From Methylobacterium sp. NMS14P (lineage in GTDB: Bacteria; Pseudomonadota; Alphaproteobacteria; Rhizobiales; Beijerinckiaceae): 64,000 nt of DNA. The translations under genes and the position numbers were made by a program. Shown here piece by piece: positions 1 to 9,128 of the stretch (the first letter of the stretch is position 1; every line of letters starts with the position of its first letter). The notes below the pieces were generated by a model, which saw only the letters and a program-made list of their open reading frames with translations, did no database searches and had not been told where the DNA came from. Location of the stretch: contig NZ_CP087106.1 of assembly GCF_028583545.1 (NCBI RefSeq), positions 5,253,001-5,317,000 of the forward strand. Reading direction: 5' to 3'.

Positions 1-336
1 TCGGCATCGGTGAACGGCCCGGCGTCCGGGCCTCCGCGTCTGTGGCCACCGCACAGCAGAGCGGCATCACGCCAGTCATCCCGGGCGAGCGGGGCCGCGG
101 CGCCAGCCGCACTCGGCAGGCGCGATTATTGCGGGCGTCCGCCCTGCAGATCCGGATGTCGGGTTGCGAAACCGCGCGGGCGTGCGCCGGCCCGTTGTCA
201 GGTTCCCCCTGTGATCGCGCGATCAGACTTCGCCGTCGCGCGTTCGAGGCCGCCCCTGCCGAAGCCTTGAGGCGAAAGCCGTCCGAGCGTTAGAACCAGT
301 ACCCAGTAATCGCCCCTGCGATTCGGAGCGCCTTGA
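1..336. other. No gene recognised at the left edge
   Basis: This stretch precedes the GH16 gene. Reading frames here overlap each other and look like GC-rich noise with no domain. A GGAG-type ribosome site just before base 337 belongs to the GH16 gene. The region may hold its promoter, but no clear -35/-10 pair is visible. Confidence 0.5.
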
Positions 337-1281
337 ATGATGAAGCCAGGATGGGTCCGCCGAGATATTGTGAAAACCGGTCTTCGAGGTCTGCCGCTCT
401 GCACGATGGCGTCCCTGATGGGAATCGAACGCTCGAATGCGGCGATCGACGCGACCGCGGATCCCACCCAGGGGCGTGCGCTCATCTTCGATGAGCCGTT
501 CAAGGAGATCAACGGCCGGATCTGGAACGGTGGTCCGAAGGCGACAACGGGGCCGTCCGGATTCTACGGACGCTCCGCCTTCGCGCCCCTCTCCGGGGCT
601 GAGGGCTTCAAACCGTACGAGATTATCGACGATCCGGATGCCACGGGAGGCACTGCCCTTCAGATTTCCGCGAAATATATCGGGCGCACGATGACCGTCG
701 TGAATTATTATGGAAACAACACGCCCGATTACCAATGGATTTCCGGTAACTTGCAGGCTGGAAGCCGCAGCGGCGTCGTGTCGATCGGCTGGGCACAGGG
801 CTATTTCGAGGCCAGGATGAAGTTCCCGCGCCATCCATTGACCTGGCCCGCTTTCTGGTTGCTGAACCGAGACGGTATTGCGAATACAAAAAGAAGCATT
901 GAAGTCGATATCGTTGAGCAGAAAGGGTTTGAGCCCAACCTCTACGGTGCATACCTGCACGAGTGGGGACAGCCCGGCGAGCATAACGAAGGGAGTGGCG
1001 TGCCGACGTCGGTCGACATGACCCAACAGTATTGTCGCTACGGCGTGCTGATCCGCGACGGGCAGTGCATTCCCTATTTCGAGCGCAAGCCGATCATCAA
1101 CCCGGCCACAAACCAGATCAACATCTGGACACTCACGCGTGCGTCGGAAATGGAGAGAACCGGCGATGTCTTCTGGCCGCTCCTCACCCTGGCGTTACGG
1201 ACAGATGTTCCGGCTCCCCAACTGACGGAAGCGCAGAAACTTGCCCATATGCGGGTCGATTACGTCCGCGTGTATGGCTAG
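337..1281 (+). CDS. Secreted GH16 family glycoside hydrolase (beta-glucanase type)
   Basis: This is a retaining endo-beta-glycanase of family GH16, likely acting on EPS in the envelope or outside the cell. Residues 1-36 form an export signal with a twin-Arg start (V-R-R-D-I) and an S-N-A-A end. The catalytic motif E189-V-D191-I-V-E194 is the ExDxxE form, preceded by the aromatic strand WPAFWLLN (170-177). The 314-aa length is usual for the family. The start is ATG 337, with GGAG upstream; a second ATG follows at once. The gene flanks the EPS locus, so it probably trims polysaccharide during synthesis or release. Family is near certain; the substrate cannot be read from sequence. A second GH16 at 59469-60305 has the other catalytic variant. 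Confidence 0.88.
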   Translation: MMKPGWVRRDIVKTGLRGLPLCTMASLMGIERSNAAIDATADPTQGRALIFDEPFKEINGRIWNGGPKATTGPSGFYGRSAFAPLSGAEGFKPYEIIDDPDATGGTALQISAKYIGRTMTVVNYYGNNTPDYQWISGNLQAGSRSGVVSIGWAQGYFEARMKFPRHPLTWPAFWLLNRDGIANTKRSIEVDIVEQKGFEPNLYGAYLHEWGQPGEHNEGSGVPTSVDMTQQYCRYGVLIRDGQCIPYFERKPIINPATNQINIWTLTRASEMERTGDVFWPLLTLALRTDVPAPQLTEAQKLAHMRVDYVRVYG

Positions 1282-1712
1282 GGATATGCCGCCCGGGATC
1301 GCGGCGGCCCGGGCGCGGAGACCCGCGATCGGCAGCGGCTCTCGGACGGCGCCGTTCCCGAGTTCTCGGTGACGGCCTGCCGGAACCGATTGTCGTCGAC
1401 GGCTCTGTGCCCCGGCCCGCCTGGCCGGGACGGTTATCGCGCTGGCCTCGTCGGATGTCTGCAGAGGACTGCGCGCGGGCACGCAGGACGACGATGCGCG
1501 CGGGGATCCGGTCGATGTGCGCCTGCGCGACAGGATCTTACCTGCGCCGTCGCCCCTCTTGGTTGCAGAGATGGAACCGCGGACGTGGATGCGGCTGCTG
1601 TTTCGCCGGCCCGTTCAGATCTGACCGGGCGGTGAACATCGCTCTCCAGGCGTCGCGGGTGACCGGACGGTCGCGCGCGCGACACGCCGAGATCCGGCCC
1701 GATCGCTCGGCT
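1282..1712. other. Convergent intergenic region, no gene recognised
   Basis: These 431 bases separate the GH16 gene (+) and the methyltransferase gene (-), which converge. All frames here give Arg/Pro-rich translations with no domain. No strong hairpin followed by a T run was seen. Confidence 0.5.
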
Positions 1713-2405
1713 TCATTCGGCAAGCACCAGAAGCGAGTATCCTCCCAGTACTCTGACAGTCGCATCCTTGTTGAGCGCGAACAGGGCCCGCCGCGGGACG
1801 CTCATCAGACGGCTCGACAGCGCCTGGTTCGGCAGCTCGATCCGGCTTGCAGTATAGCAATAATCGATCACATTGTACCCGCAATCACGTAGAGTAGCCA
1901 GCGCCGAATCTTTGAAGAAGTAATGGAGGTGACCAACGCTCTCCCTGAGGCGGAGGATCGGTTCGCGTCGGAGCAGCGACTGGACCGAAAGATCGAGCGG
2001 AATATGAAAGATCTTGAATTTGGCGAGCGGTCGAAGCTGTTTCGTGAAACTTACATAATCCTCGACATGTTCGATGACGTCGATGGCGAGCAGAACATCG
2101 AAGGGGGCGTCGGAGGCGTCGAACACGTTCTCGAGGAAGAACTTGGTCCGAGTCGTTTCCTTGCTCTTGGCGCGTTGATAGGCGTGGGGCGAAACTTCGT
2201 AGCCGAAGCCTCTGGAAAAATCGAATGCCCGTTCGAGGTTCAGAATAACGTCACCCGTGCCGCATCCGACTTCGCAGATAGTATCGAATCTGATCCCGTT
2301 TCTCTTGACGATGTTTCCGATCTGCGTCGCTTTCCAGGGCGCGTCCGATTCATGCCAGTCGGGATTGTTCTCTGCGTAGGTTGTGTTCTTGTATATCTCG
2401 AGCAC
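1713..2405 (-). CDS. Class I SAM-dependent methyltransferase
   Basis: Predicted to transfer a methyl group from S-adenosylmethionine, perhaps to a sugar or lipid-linked intermediate of the EPS. The motif E-V-G-C-G-T-G-D (about residues 45-52) is the SAM-binding glycine loop, and LLAIDVIEHVEDY downstream matches motifs II/III of the Methyltransf_11/23 group. I chose GTG at 2405 because a GGAG ribosome site lies eight bases upstream and the protein then opens with LEIYKNTTYAENN. An in-frame TTG at 2453 would add 16 residues. The DNA is noticeably less GC-rich than the downstream transport genes, as is common in EPS loci. The acceptor is unknown. Confidence 0.8.
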   Translation of the reverse strand: MLEIYKNTTYAENNPDWHESDAPWKATQIGNIVKRNGIRFDTICEVGCGTGDVILNLERAFDFSRGFGYEVSPHAYQRAKSKETTRTKFFLENVFDASDAPFDVLLAIDVIEHVEDYVSFTKQLRPLAKFKIFHIPLDLSVQSLLRREPILRLRESVGHLHYFFKDSALATLRDCGYNVIDYCYTASRIELPNQALSSRLMSVPRRALFALNKDATVRVLGGYSLLVLAE

Positions 2406-2649
2406 TGTCGATACTCCACTGAACCATGGGGGCGTCGCCGAGGCCAAACTCAATTTCGCGGGCAGTCAGCATGTCTGATGTCGATCTTCGTTCTCGGACG
2501 AGGTGCAATCTGTGTTCATGCTGGCGTCATCAAGTTTCGGTCTTCCCGCAAAAATTCTCGGTTTGGTCTAGGCAACGAACCAAGGTGCGCTCGCAGTTCG
2601 GTGATGAAACGAGGCTGCCCATACCGCATCCGTGGACGATACGCGCGGA

Positions 2650-3762
2650 TCAGATGATGGATTGCCGGATCGCATCGGCGTGAACATGAACCACATTCTC
2701 GGGATTGTAGCGCTCGATGTACTCCCTTCTGTAACGCGAAAATGATCTCTCTTTTTCCAAGTTGTCACAGTAGTAATCCATCGTTTTGATTAAGGCATCC
2801 TCGTCATTCGGAGGTACGAGACGCCCGAGGCGTCGATCGATCAGAATATCGCTCGGGCCAAATTCACAATCGGTCGATATGACCGGCAGCCCGCACCGCA
2901 GGGCTTCGCATATGGCTAGAGACCAGCCCTCCCAGCGAGATGTGGCAACAAAGATGTCGCCGGAGTCGAGTGCTTGTTGTGGATTGTCGGGGTGATATGT
3001 CAGTCTGATGACCTCTGAAAGGCCGAGCGAGTGAATCTGCTCGGTCAGGGCCGCCTTGTCGGTTCCATGTCCGACCAAGTTCAGGCGTATGTTCTTGCGA
3101 TGCGCGTACAGCTTCGCGAAGGCCGTTACTAAAATATCCTGACCCTTCTGGAAATCGTATCGACCGACATTCACGAAAGTAATCGGGGCTGATTCGGTTC
3201 GCGTGTCGAGACTCGAGGGATCGAAGCGGCGAACCGGATTCGGCACCCAGTACATCGGCCGTGAGCAATTGAAGTCCTGTTTGAAGGCTTCAAGTTGCCT
3301 CGGAGAGGTGCCGAAGACGGAGCTTACATGGCGAAGGACGACATGCTTCACGAGGAAGAAATAGGCCGTCGATTTGAGGCTTGCCCCTTCGCGTCTCGGA
3401 TTTCCGTGCAGGTGCATGGCGATCCGCTGTCGGATTCCGAGCCGCGCGATCCAGAACATGGCGGTCGGTTCGATCTGTGGAACGATCACCAAGTCGTAGG
3501 GTTTGTCTCGGATGACATTCCTGAACGTTCGTAGAAGGTTCAGCCGCGACGTAACCGGTCGGAAGACGCTCCTATAGAGCCGCGGCTCAGGCGGGTGATT
3601 CGCATGCTGTGAAAGCCTCAGCACGTCGACGTCGAATTCGGAGCTGTATCGTGCCGCGAGTTCGGTGCAGACGGTATCAACGACGCGTTCGATCCCAGCG
3701 AATACGGGTGTATTCGGCTGGATGTAGAGGATCCGGATCTTTTCCTTACTTTGAAGTCGCAT
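2650..3762 (-). CDS. GT4 family glycosyltransferase
   Basis: A retaining GT-B glycosyltransferase (GT4), presumably adding one sugar to the lipid-linked repeat unit at the cytoplasmic face. The C-terminal domain has VNVGRYDFQKGQD and the nucleotide-sugar motif E-G-W-S-L-A-I-C-E, a proper EX7E. The N-terminal domain has IQPNTPVFAGIERVV, the usual acceptor-side loop. ATG at 3762 is chosen (MRLQSKEKIRILYIQ); a GTG at 3795 would add 11 residues, and neither has a strong ribosome site. It lies just downstream of the Wzz-like gene on the same strand. Sugar specificity cannot be told. Confidence 0.85.
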   Translation of the reverse strand: MRLQSKEKIRILYIQPNTPVFAGIERVVDTVCTELAARYSSEFDVDVLRLSQHANHPPEPRLYRSVFRPVTSRLNLLRTFRNVIRDKPYDLVIVPQIEPTAMFWIARLGIRQRIAMHLHGNPRREGASLKSTAYFFLVKHVVLRHVSSVFGTSPRQLEAFKQDFNCSRPMYWVPNPVRRFDPSSLDTRTESAPITFVNVGRYDFQKGQDILVTAFAKLYAHRKNIRLNLVGHGTDKAALTEQIHSLGLSEVIRLTYHPDNPQQALDSGDIFVATSRWEGWSLAICEALRCGLPVISTDCEFGPSDILIDRRLGRLVPPNDEDALIKTMDYYCDNLEKERSFSRYRREYIERYNPENVVHVHADAIRQSII

Positions 3763-3831
3763 CCACGCAACTCTTTTCGCGAAACCTGTCGACACTGAAC
3801 TCGGGGGGCGGCGACGCCGCGCAGGCGTGGG

Positions 3832-5496
3832 TCAGACGCGATTGAGGACGGCGCCGATGACATGGGCGCCGGCGCTGATCAGGCCACTCACTGCGTCCGA
3901 CAATTCGTCGACGGTAGTCCGCCCGGACTCGGCGACGATCACCACGATATCCGCCCGCCGGGCCGCCACCCGCGACTCCGCCGACACCGAGAGCGGCGGC
4001 AGGTCGAGGATGACGTAACCGCCCCGGCGCATCTGATCGATGACGTTCTGGAAGATCGGCGAACTGAGGGACACACCGGTGCTGACGGCCGTGTAGGGCG
4101 ACCGCGACGGCAGGACGGGGACGCCTCCGAAATCCACAAATTTTGCCAAGGCCAGATGATTGGGGTTGATGACCAGGTCGGCGAGACTCGCGCCGACGCC
4201 GGCCTTGGAGTCTGGAGTCAGGAAGAACGTTCCGGCGCCGTGTATATTCGTGTCGATCAGACGCGCGGACCGCCCACCTTCCTGCAGCAGGCGCGCCAAG
4301 CTCAGGCCGATCAGCGTCGTGCCCGCGCGCGGGGTGCAACCGACCAGGGCAATGACGCAGTCGGAATCGTGGCCGCGCGCCGAGAGGGCCAACTGGATCG
4401 ACGTCCGCAGGTCACGGATCCCCGTGGAGAATCTGACGTTGAGGAACCACGGCGCGTTGACGTTGCGCAGATCCACCGTCTCGCGGCGCCCGTCGGCGGT
4501 CCTGCGCAGAACCTCGGGCATCACGGCGAGACAGGGAAGACCGGCTCGCTGGACGAGATCCTGCGGCGTCCGGATCCGACGATCGAACGCCTGCAGCAAC
4601 GCCACGGCCAACAACCCGCCCACGAGGCCGATCATCGCGCCGAGCCCGAGGATCAGGGTCTTTCGCGGAGCTGAGGGTTTGAGGGGCTGCAGCGCCGCGC
4701 CGATCACCCGCGCATCGGCATCGGGCGTCGGCGCATCCGGCAAGGTGCCCTCGGTGACGGCCGCCGCGGCGGACCGGGCCTGAGAGGCGAGGGCGTTGAC
4801 GCGGCCCTGGAGGAACTCGGCGCCATTCTTGGCCGCGTCGGCTTTGGCCGCGATGGATTGCAGGAGATAGGCCGAGACGGCCGCGTTCGCCACGCGTCGC
4901 GCCAAGTTCGGATCTCTGGACGTGTACGAGACTTCAACCACGTATGATTGACCAACACGCCTGACGGTAAATTGCTCGGCGAAGCTCTCGAACTTCCTCT
5001 GCTGCAGGATGGCGGATGTCGAGGGCGGCGCCGTCCGCAGCCCCGACAGTTCCGAGGCGCTCGGCCCCGGCTCCTTCGGGCTCTCCGAATCGGGCGGCCC
5101 GAACTCGGGATTGTTCGCGAGCCGGAGACTGTTGAACACGTTGGCCAACAACCGTTCCGAGCGGAGTACCTGGAGCTCGCTCTCGGCCCGTCCAACATCG
5201 AGACTCGGCATCAGGGCACCGTCGGAGGAGCCCGAGCCCACCGGGCGCCGCGGCTCGAGCAGCAGCACCGCGGTCGCCGTGTAGGAGGGGGTTGCGGTCA
5301 CCGCGTAGAGCGCCGCGCAGCCGATGCAGAAGAGCACCCAGAGGGCCACCGCGTATTTGTGCCGGTGGGCCGCCTTGAGGGCCGCCGAGATGACGGCCAG
5401 CGGGCCGTCCTGCACGCCGACGGATGTCGTGTCCGGAAAATGGGAGGCGGACTGGGTATGGTCCGGCGGGATCCGGTTGGTGTTGTAGATGTTCAT
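3832..5496 (-). CDS. Wzz/BY-kinase-like polysaccharide co-polymerase with degenerate kinase site
   Basis: An inner-membrane polysaccharide chain-length and export regulator (Wzz plus CpsD/ExoP-like ATPase). TM1 is about residues 49-67, the periplasmic part 70-280, then the Pro-rich PLKPSAPRK just before TM2 (281-302). The cytoplasmic P-loop-like domain runs to residue 554. The Walker A region reads T-P-R-A-G-T-T (388-394), with Thr393 where the lysine should be. The A' motif is L-I-D-T-N, while Walker B (VILDLPP, 495-500) remains. The protein stops at LNRV with no tyrosine cluster. The periplasmic part is short and lacks a long coiled coil. Its start is one base after the stop of the GT fusion gene, so the two are co-transcribed. 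It probably acts as a scaffold, not a kinase. Confidence 0.85.
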   Translation of the reverse strand: MNIYNTNRIPPDHTQSASHFPDTTSVGVQDGPLAVISAALKAAHRHKYAVALWVLFCIGCAALYAVTATPSYTATAVLLLEPRRPVGSGSSDGALMPSLDVGRAESELQVLRSERLLANVFNSLRLANNPEFGPPDSESPKEPGPSASELSGLRTAPPSTSAILQQRKFESFAEQFTVRRVGQSYVVEVSYTSRDPNLARRVANAAVSAYLLQSIAAKADAAKNGAEFLQGRVNALASQARSAAAAVTEGTLPDAPTPDADARVIGAALQPLKPSAPRKTLILGLGAMIGLVGGLLAVALLQAFDRRIRTPQDLVQRAGLPCLAVMPEVLRRTADGRRETVDLRNVNAPWFLNVRFSTGIRDLRTSIQLALSARGHDSDCVIALVGCTPRAGTTLIGLSLARLLQEGGRSARLIDTNIHGAGTFFLTPDSKAGVGASLADLVINPNHLALAKFVDFGGVPVLPSRSPYTAVSTGVSLSSPIFQNVIDQMRRGGYVILDLPPLSVSAESRVAARRADIVVIVAESGRTTVDELSDAVSGLISAGAHVIGAVLNRV

Positions 5497-5497
5497 C

Positions 5498-7540
5498 TCA
5501 CGCTTTCCGTCGGATCTGCAGGGCCCGCTCGGGTTCCAGCCGTCCCAGGAGCACGTCCGCGGCGCCGCGTAGATTGCCGCGCAGCCGGCCGCGCCGGTCG
5601 ATGAACGGCTCGGGAGCCGGGAAGCGCGTCACGTTGCTGAGAACGTTGCGGGTGATCTGACCGAAGACTTGAGATAAAGTCATCGTGCCCTTCCGCAGCA
5701 TGTAAAGCGGGTTGACGATCTGCGAGTAGCCGAGCCGATCGCCCGAAATCCGGCCGCCCTTCACACCCATATGGACGCCGCGGGCCTCCAGGCATTTGAC
5801 GAGCCGGCCTCCCTTGGCTGCCAGCGCTGCACCGAAGTCGCGGTCCTCGAGCCAGCCGTACAGGACGAGCCGCTCGTCGAAGCGCAGCGCGCCGATGGCG
5901 GCGCGGCGGAACGCCATGTTGCAGCCGTACGGGCTGAAGGCCTCGATCGGCGCCGACGGCTCGACCGGGCCGAGCGCCGCGAGCATCCGGTCGACCTCGG
6001 TGAAGCGCAGCCCGGGCCCCTTGATGCCGTCCGCGATGACGTCCCCCGTCAGGCCGACGATGTCCGGCGCGTCGTGAAAGCGCTGCGCGGCCGCGGCGAG
6101 CCAGCCGGCCTCCGGGACGAAGTCATCGTCGAAGAAGACCACAATATCGATCGCCTCGGGCAACGCGGCGAGGGCGGCGTTCCTCTGGGTGGCGAGGCCA
6201 GGACGCCCCGTCACCACCGTCACGCCGGGCCACGTGCCCGCCTCACCGGCATCGTCCGGGGTGACGCAGGAGATCAGGACGGCGGCGGGCTTCAGCGTCT
6301 GCCGATCCAGGATCCGCCTGAGGGTGCCGGTCACCACCTCGGGGCGGCCCAGCGTCGCTATGGCGACGGCGATGCTGGGCGCCGGGGGAGGTGCCGCGGG
6401 TTGCGCGGCGGAATGCGCGGCGGAATGCGCTGCGGACTGCGCGGCCGGCCGCGCCTTCGGCGCCCGCATGAGATCGAGGTAGCCCTGCGCCGAAGCGTCC
6501 CACGAGAAGAGGGCTGCTTGCTCGCGACCGCGGCCGATCAGGTCCGATCGCAGGCCCTGGCTGGAGGCCAGGGCGCGGATCTGGGCGATCCAGCGGTCCG
6601 GCCGGTCCGGCGGAGCGAGCAGGGCCGCTGACCCGCAGATCTCCGGCAAACTCGCGCGGTCGGTCGAGACGACGGGGCAGCCGCGCGCCATCGCCTCCAG
6701 TGCCGGAAGCCCGAACCCCTCCGTGAGGGAGGGGAAGGCCAGGCACAGGGCGCGCTCCATCAGGTAGGCGAGGTCGTGGTCGGTGACGAAGCCGAGGTGG
6801 CGAACGTTCTCGCCGCGCCGCAGGTCCTCGGCGGCGTAGATGGTCGCCTGGCCGCCCGCCACCACGAGGTCGAGCCCGAGTTCGCCCAAGGCAGGCGCCA
6901 GTTTGAGGAGCAGGTCGAGGTTCTTGTGGCGGGCGCGAGATCCGAGGGCCAGCACGAAGGGACGTTCCAGGCCGTCGGCGTCCCGGTCCAGACCCGCCGG
7001 CGCTCGGTCGGCCTGCCGCGGATCCCAGGCGTGCACGTGCTCGTGCCCGTTCGGGAGGACGACGATGTCGGAGGCCCTCACGGAGAGATGGTTCGCGATC
7101 TGCCCGGCCGAGAAGGTCGAGACGGTGGCGATCCGTGCGGCACGGCGGGCCAGAAGCGGCTGGAGCGTCCTGTAGAAGGTCCGGAACGAGGCGCTGTAGC
7201 TCTCCGGCGCGTTGAACACGTTCGCATCGTGGATGCAGACGACCTGATCCGCCTTCAGCGCGGGGGCGGTGTTGCAGAGGTTGAGCAATCGGCCGGGCCA
7301 AGCGCGCGGCAGGACGAACTGCTCCCAGGCATGCCCAGCCGCGGGTCCGACGGTGCGGAGCGGCGTGCCCGCGAGCCGGGGGTCCGCCGCGTCCGGCACG
7401 GACAGCAAGGGGGCGCTCTCGCCCCGGGCAGCCAGGGCCGCGCTGATCGCCCGGGTGACGTTCATCGCGTAGCGCTGAACTCCCGTCATCGGCTGGGTGA
7501 GGAACCGACCGTTGATCCCAAACGATCCGACTGCCGTCAT
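5498..7540 (-). CDS. Bifunctional GT4-GT2 glycosyltransferase fusion
   Basis: Two glycosyltransferases in one 680-aa chain. Residues 1-360 form a GT4 domain of the mannosyltransferase type (TGVQRYAMN near the start, LALGSRARHKN in mid-domain, and the EX7E motif E-G-F-G-L-P-A-L-E). Residues 390-680 form a GT2 domain (VAIATLGRPEVVTGTL at its start, VVFFDDDFVPEAGW with the DXD metal site, YGWLEDRDFG near the acceptor site). An Ala/Pro-rich linker of repeated S-A-A-H units joins them. The fusion suggests two consecutive sugar additions. The start is ATG 7540; GGGAG lies rather far upstream. It heads an operon with the Wzz-like gene one base downstream. Confidence 0.88.
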   Translation of the reverse strand: MTAVGSFGINGRFLTQPMTGVQRYAMNVTRAISAALAARGESAPLLSVPDAADPRLAGTPLRTVGPAAGHAWEQFVLPRAWPGRLLNLCNTAPALKADQVVCIHDANVFNAPESYSASFRTFYRTLQPLLARRAARIATVSTFSAGQIANHLSVRASDIVVLPNGHEHVHAWDPRQADRAPAGLDRDADGLERPFVLALGSRARHKNLDLLLKLAPALGELGLDLVVAGGQATIYAAEDLRRGENVRHLGFVTDHDLAYLMERALCLAFPSLTEGFGLPALEAMARGCPVVSTDRASLPEICGSAALLAPPDRPDRWIAQIRALASSQGLRSDLIGRGREQAALFSWDASAQGYLDLMRAPKARPAAQSAAHSAAHSAAQPAAPPPAPSIAVAIATLGRPEVVTGTLRRILDRQTLKPAAVLISCVTPDDAGEAGTWPGVTVVTGRPGLATQRNAALAALPEAIDIVVFFDDDFVPEAGWLAAAAQRFHDAPDIVGLTGDVIADGIKGPGLRFTEVDRMLAALGPVEPSAPIEAFSPYGCNMAFRRAAIGALRFDERLVLYGWLEDRDFGAALAAKGGRLVKCLEARGVHMGVKGGRISGDRLGYSQIVNPLYMLRKGTMTLSQVFGQITRNVLSNVTRFPAPEPFIDRRGRLRGNLRGAADVLLGRLEPERALQIRRKA
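6404..6451. repeat. 12-bp tandem repeat encoding the inter-domain linker
   Basis: About four tandem 12-bp units (the first two are identical, gcgcggcggaat) lie exactly in the linker between the GT4 and GT2 domains. Each unit adds four residues (S-A-A-H/Q), so copy-number change keeps the frame and only alters spacer length. Confidence 0.7.
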
Positions 7541-7698
7541 GCTGTCGCTCTACTCCCTTCGGAGCCTCGATTCGCGGATCGAATACGAGAAGGACTGTTC
7601 CACCTTTCGCGCGCGCGGCGCGGTCCGACCCGTGCGCTCAGGAAGCGGGATCACGCGCGGCCGCGCTCGTGCGCAGAAATCCAGTCTGTAATATAGGC

Positions 7699-7737
7699 AA
7701 AAAAGCGCGGCGCTAATTATTTTGCAGCCAGCGCTTT
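7699..7737 (-). terminator. Possible rho-independent terminator after the HAD pair
   Basis: On the minus strand AAAGCGC (7737-7731) can pair with GCGCTTT (7708-7702), followed by a run of six T (7704-7699). The loop is long (about 22 nt) and AT-rich, so the structure is only moderately convincing. It lies downstream of the gene ending at 7809 and before the GT fusion gene. Confidence 0.35.
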
Positions 7738-7808
7738 GACTTTCTACAAGAAAATCCGAGTGCAGAAACAAGTGCCCGTGCGCTGCATTCGGAGACATGC
7801 CGGCGATC

Positions 7809-9128
7809 TCAGTTGGCGCCAGAGGCCTGCCGACGCCAAAGCGGCGGCTCCGAGCGCATTTCGAGCGCGGGCTCGTGCTTCCGCTGGCGGCGGGACAGGG
7901 CTTCTCTGTGGAGGGCGCGTCCCGCGTAGACGGCCTCGATCACGGGAAGAAGGAACCGGCCGATCCGTGGAAAGCAGCGGAGGAGCGCCCCTTCGCGCCA
8001 GAGACTGTCGCGGATCTGCTGCACGGGCCGGGACGGCCGCGGCGCTGCGTACTGCGCGCTCAGCTCGATTCGTCCGAAATCGCGGGATCTGCTGCCGAGG
8101 CTCAAGGTCGCGACGGCCCGGTCGTCCGGCCAGATGATCGCGGCCTTCAGGTCCGTCCACGCCCGCGCCGCATCGTCTGGGATCGTCACCACGTGCTCGA
8201 AGCGAAGACGTTCGATGTGAGCCAGGACGCCCGTGAAGAGGTCCGGCCGCGCCGGCGCGACCCGCGCCTCCCAGCCCTCTTCCTGGAGGTTGGCCCGCGG
8301 CGGCGATCCCGGATCGGGCTGGGAGAAGGTGCGGACACTCGGCAGGTCCGGTTCCAGGCAGGCCTCGATCAGGTGCCAGAAGCGCAGCACCGATGTGCGC
8401 GCGTCCCAGGGCTTGTACCAATCGCTCTCGACGCTCAGGCCGAGCGTGCGGCGGAAATGCGGTGTGGCGAGGCGCTTGTAGTTGCAGCGGGCGAACTGAA
8501 GTCCGGACCAAGTTCGCTCCGGGATGCCCTCCTGAAGCATGCGGACCGTACTGCCGTAGAGCCCGGTATCGACCAGCACGCAGTGGCGCGCCGGGCCCGC
8601 GCAGGCATCGAGATGCGCGCGGAAACGGGCGTCCTGCTGGACGACCGCGGCGCGAAGGCGGGCCACGCCGGGCTCGTTGCCGGCCAGCAGCGCGGTGAAT
8701 GTCGCCTCCTCAAAGGGCGCATCCCAGGACGCCGGCAGGGCCAAGTCGTCGCGCTGCGCCAGCGCCGCCGCGATCTCCGCCATCGACCGTCCGCTGAACT
8801 CCCGACCGAGTTCGGAGAGAACGCCGGGGCTCGGCGGATCGAAGGCGGTGCGGGCGGCCACGAGGCGCGAGACCATGAGGGCCGCGTGCGGGAGGTTCGG
8901 CGGCAGACCGGTTCGGCTGAGGAATCGCTCGTAGACGAGTTGCAGGCGCAGGCCGCCCCGGGCGCAGAACAGGAGGACGGACCTGTCCGGCGCGAGGAAG
9001 CGCTCGACGAGCCAGAGGCGTAGGCAGAACTCGGCGAGGATCGGGCCGAGCACGCGCTGCCCGAACACGACCGCGTCGTCGCGTGCAGAGTCGCGTGCGG
9101 CATCACGTGCCGCGTCGGTCGCGCTCAC
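7809..9128 (-). CDS. Conserved protein coupled to HAD domain (C-terminal half of a COG5610-like protein)
   Basis: A 439-aa protein with no catalytic motif I can name. Its start is GTG at 9128, in a GTGA overlap with the stop of the upstream HAD gene, so translation is coupled. Patterns such as RSVLLFCARGGLRLQLVYERFL, CVLVDTGLYGSTVRMLQ and FWHLIEACLEPD resemble the C-terminal part of the large HAD-type proteins (COG5610) found in polysaccharide loci. There, one long chain joins an N-terminal HAD domain to such a region. Here the two parts are separate genes. A longer open frame upstream of 9128 is only the shadow of the HAD gene. The molecular role is unknown. Confidence 0.72.
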   Translation of the reverse strand: MSATDAARDAARDSARDDAVVFGQRVLGPILAEFCLRLWLVERFLAPDRSVLLFCARGGLRLQLVYERFLSRTGLPPNLPHAALMVSRLVAARTAFDPPSPGVLSELGREFSGRSMAEIAAALAQRDDLALPASWDAPFEEATFTALLAGNEPGVARLRAAVVQQDARFRAHLDACAGPARHCVLVDTGLYGSTVRMLQEGIPERTWSGLQFARCNYKRLATPHFRRTLGLSVESDWYKPWDARTSVLRFWHLIEACLEPDLPSVRTFSQPDPGSPPRANLQEEGWEARVAPARPDLFTGVLAHIERLRFEHVVTIPDDAARAWTDLKAAIIWPDDRAVATLSLGSRSRDFGRIELSAQYAAPRPSRPVQQIRDSLWREGALLRCFPRIGRFLLPVIEAVYAGRALHREALSRRQRKHEPALEMRSEPPLWRRQASGAN

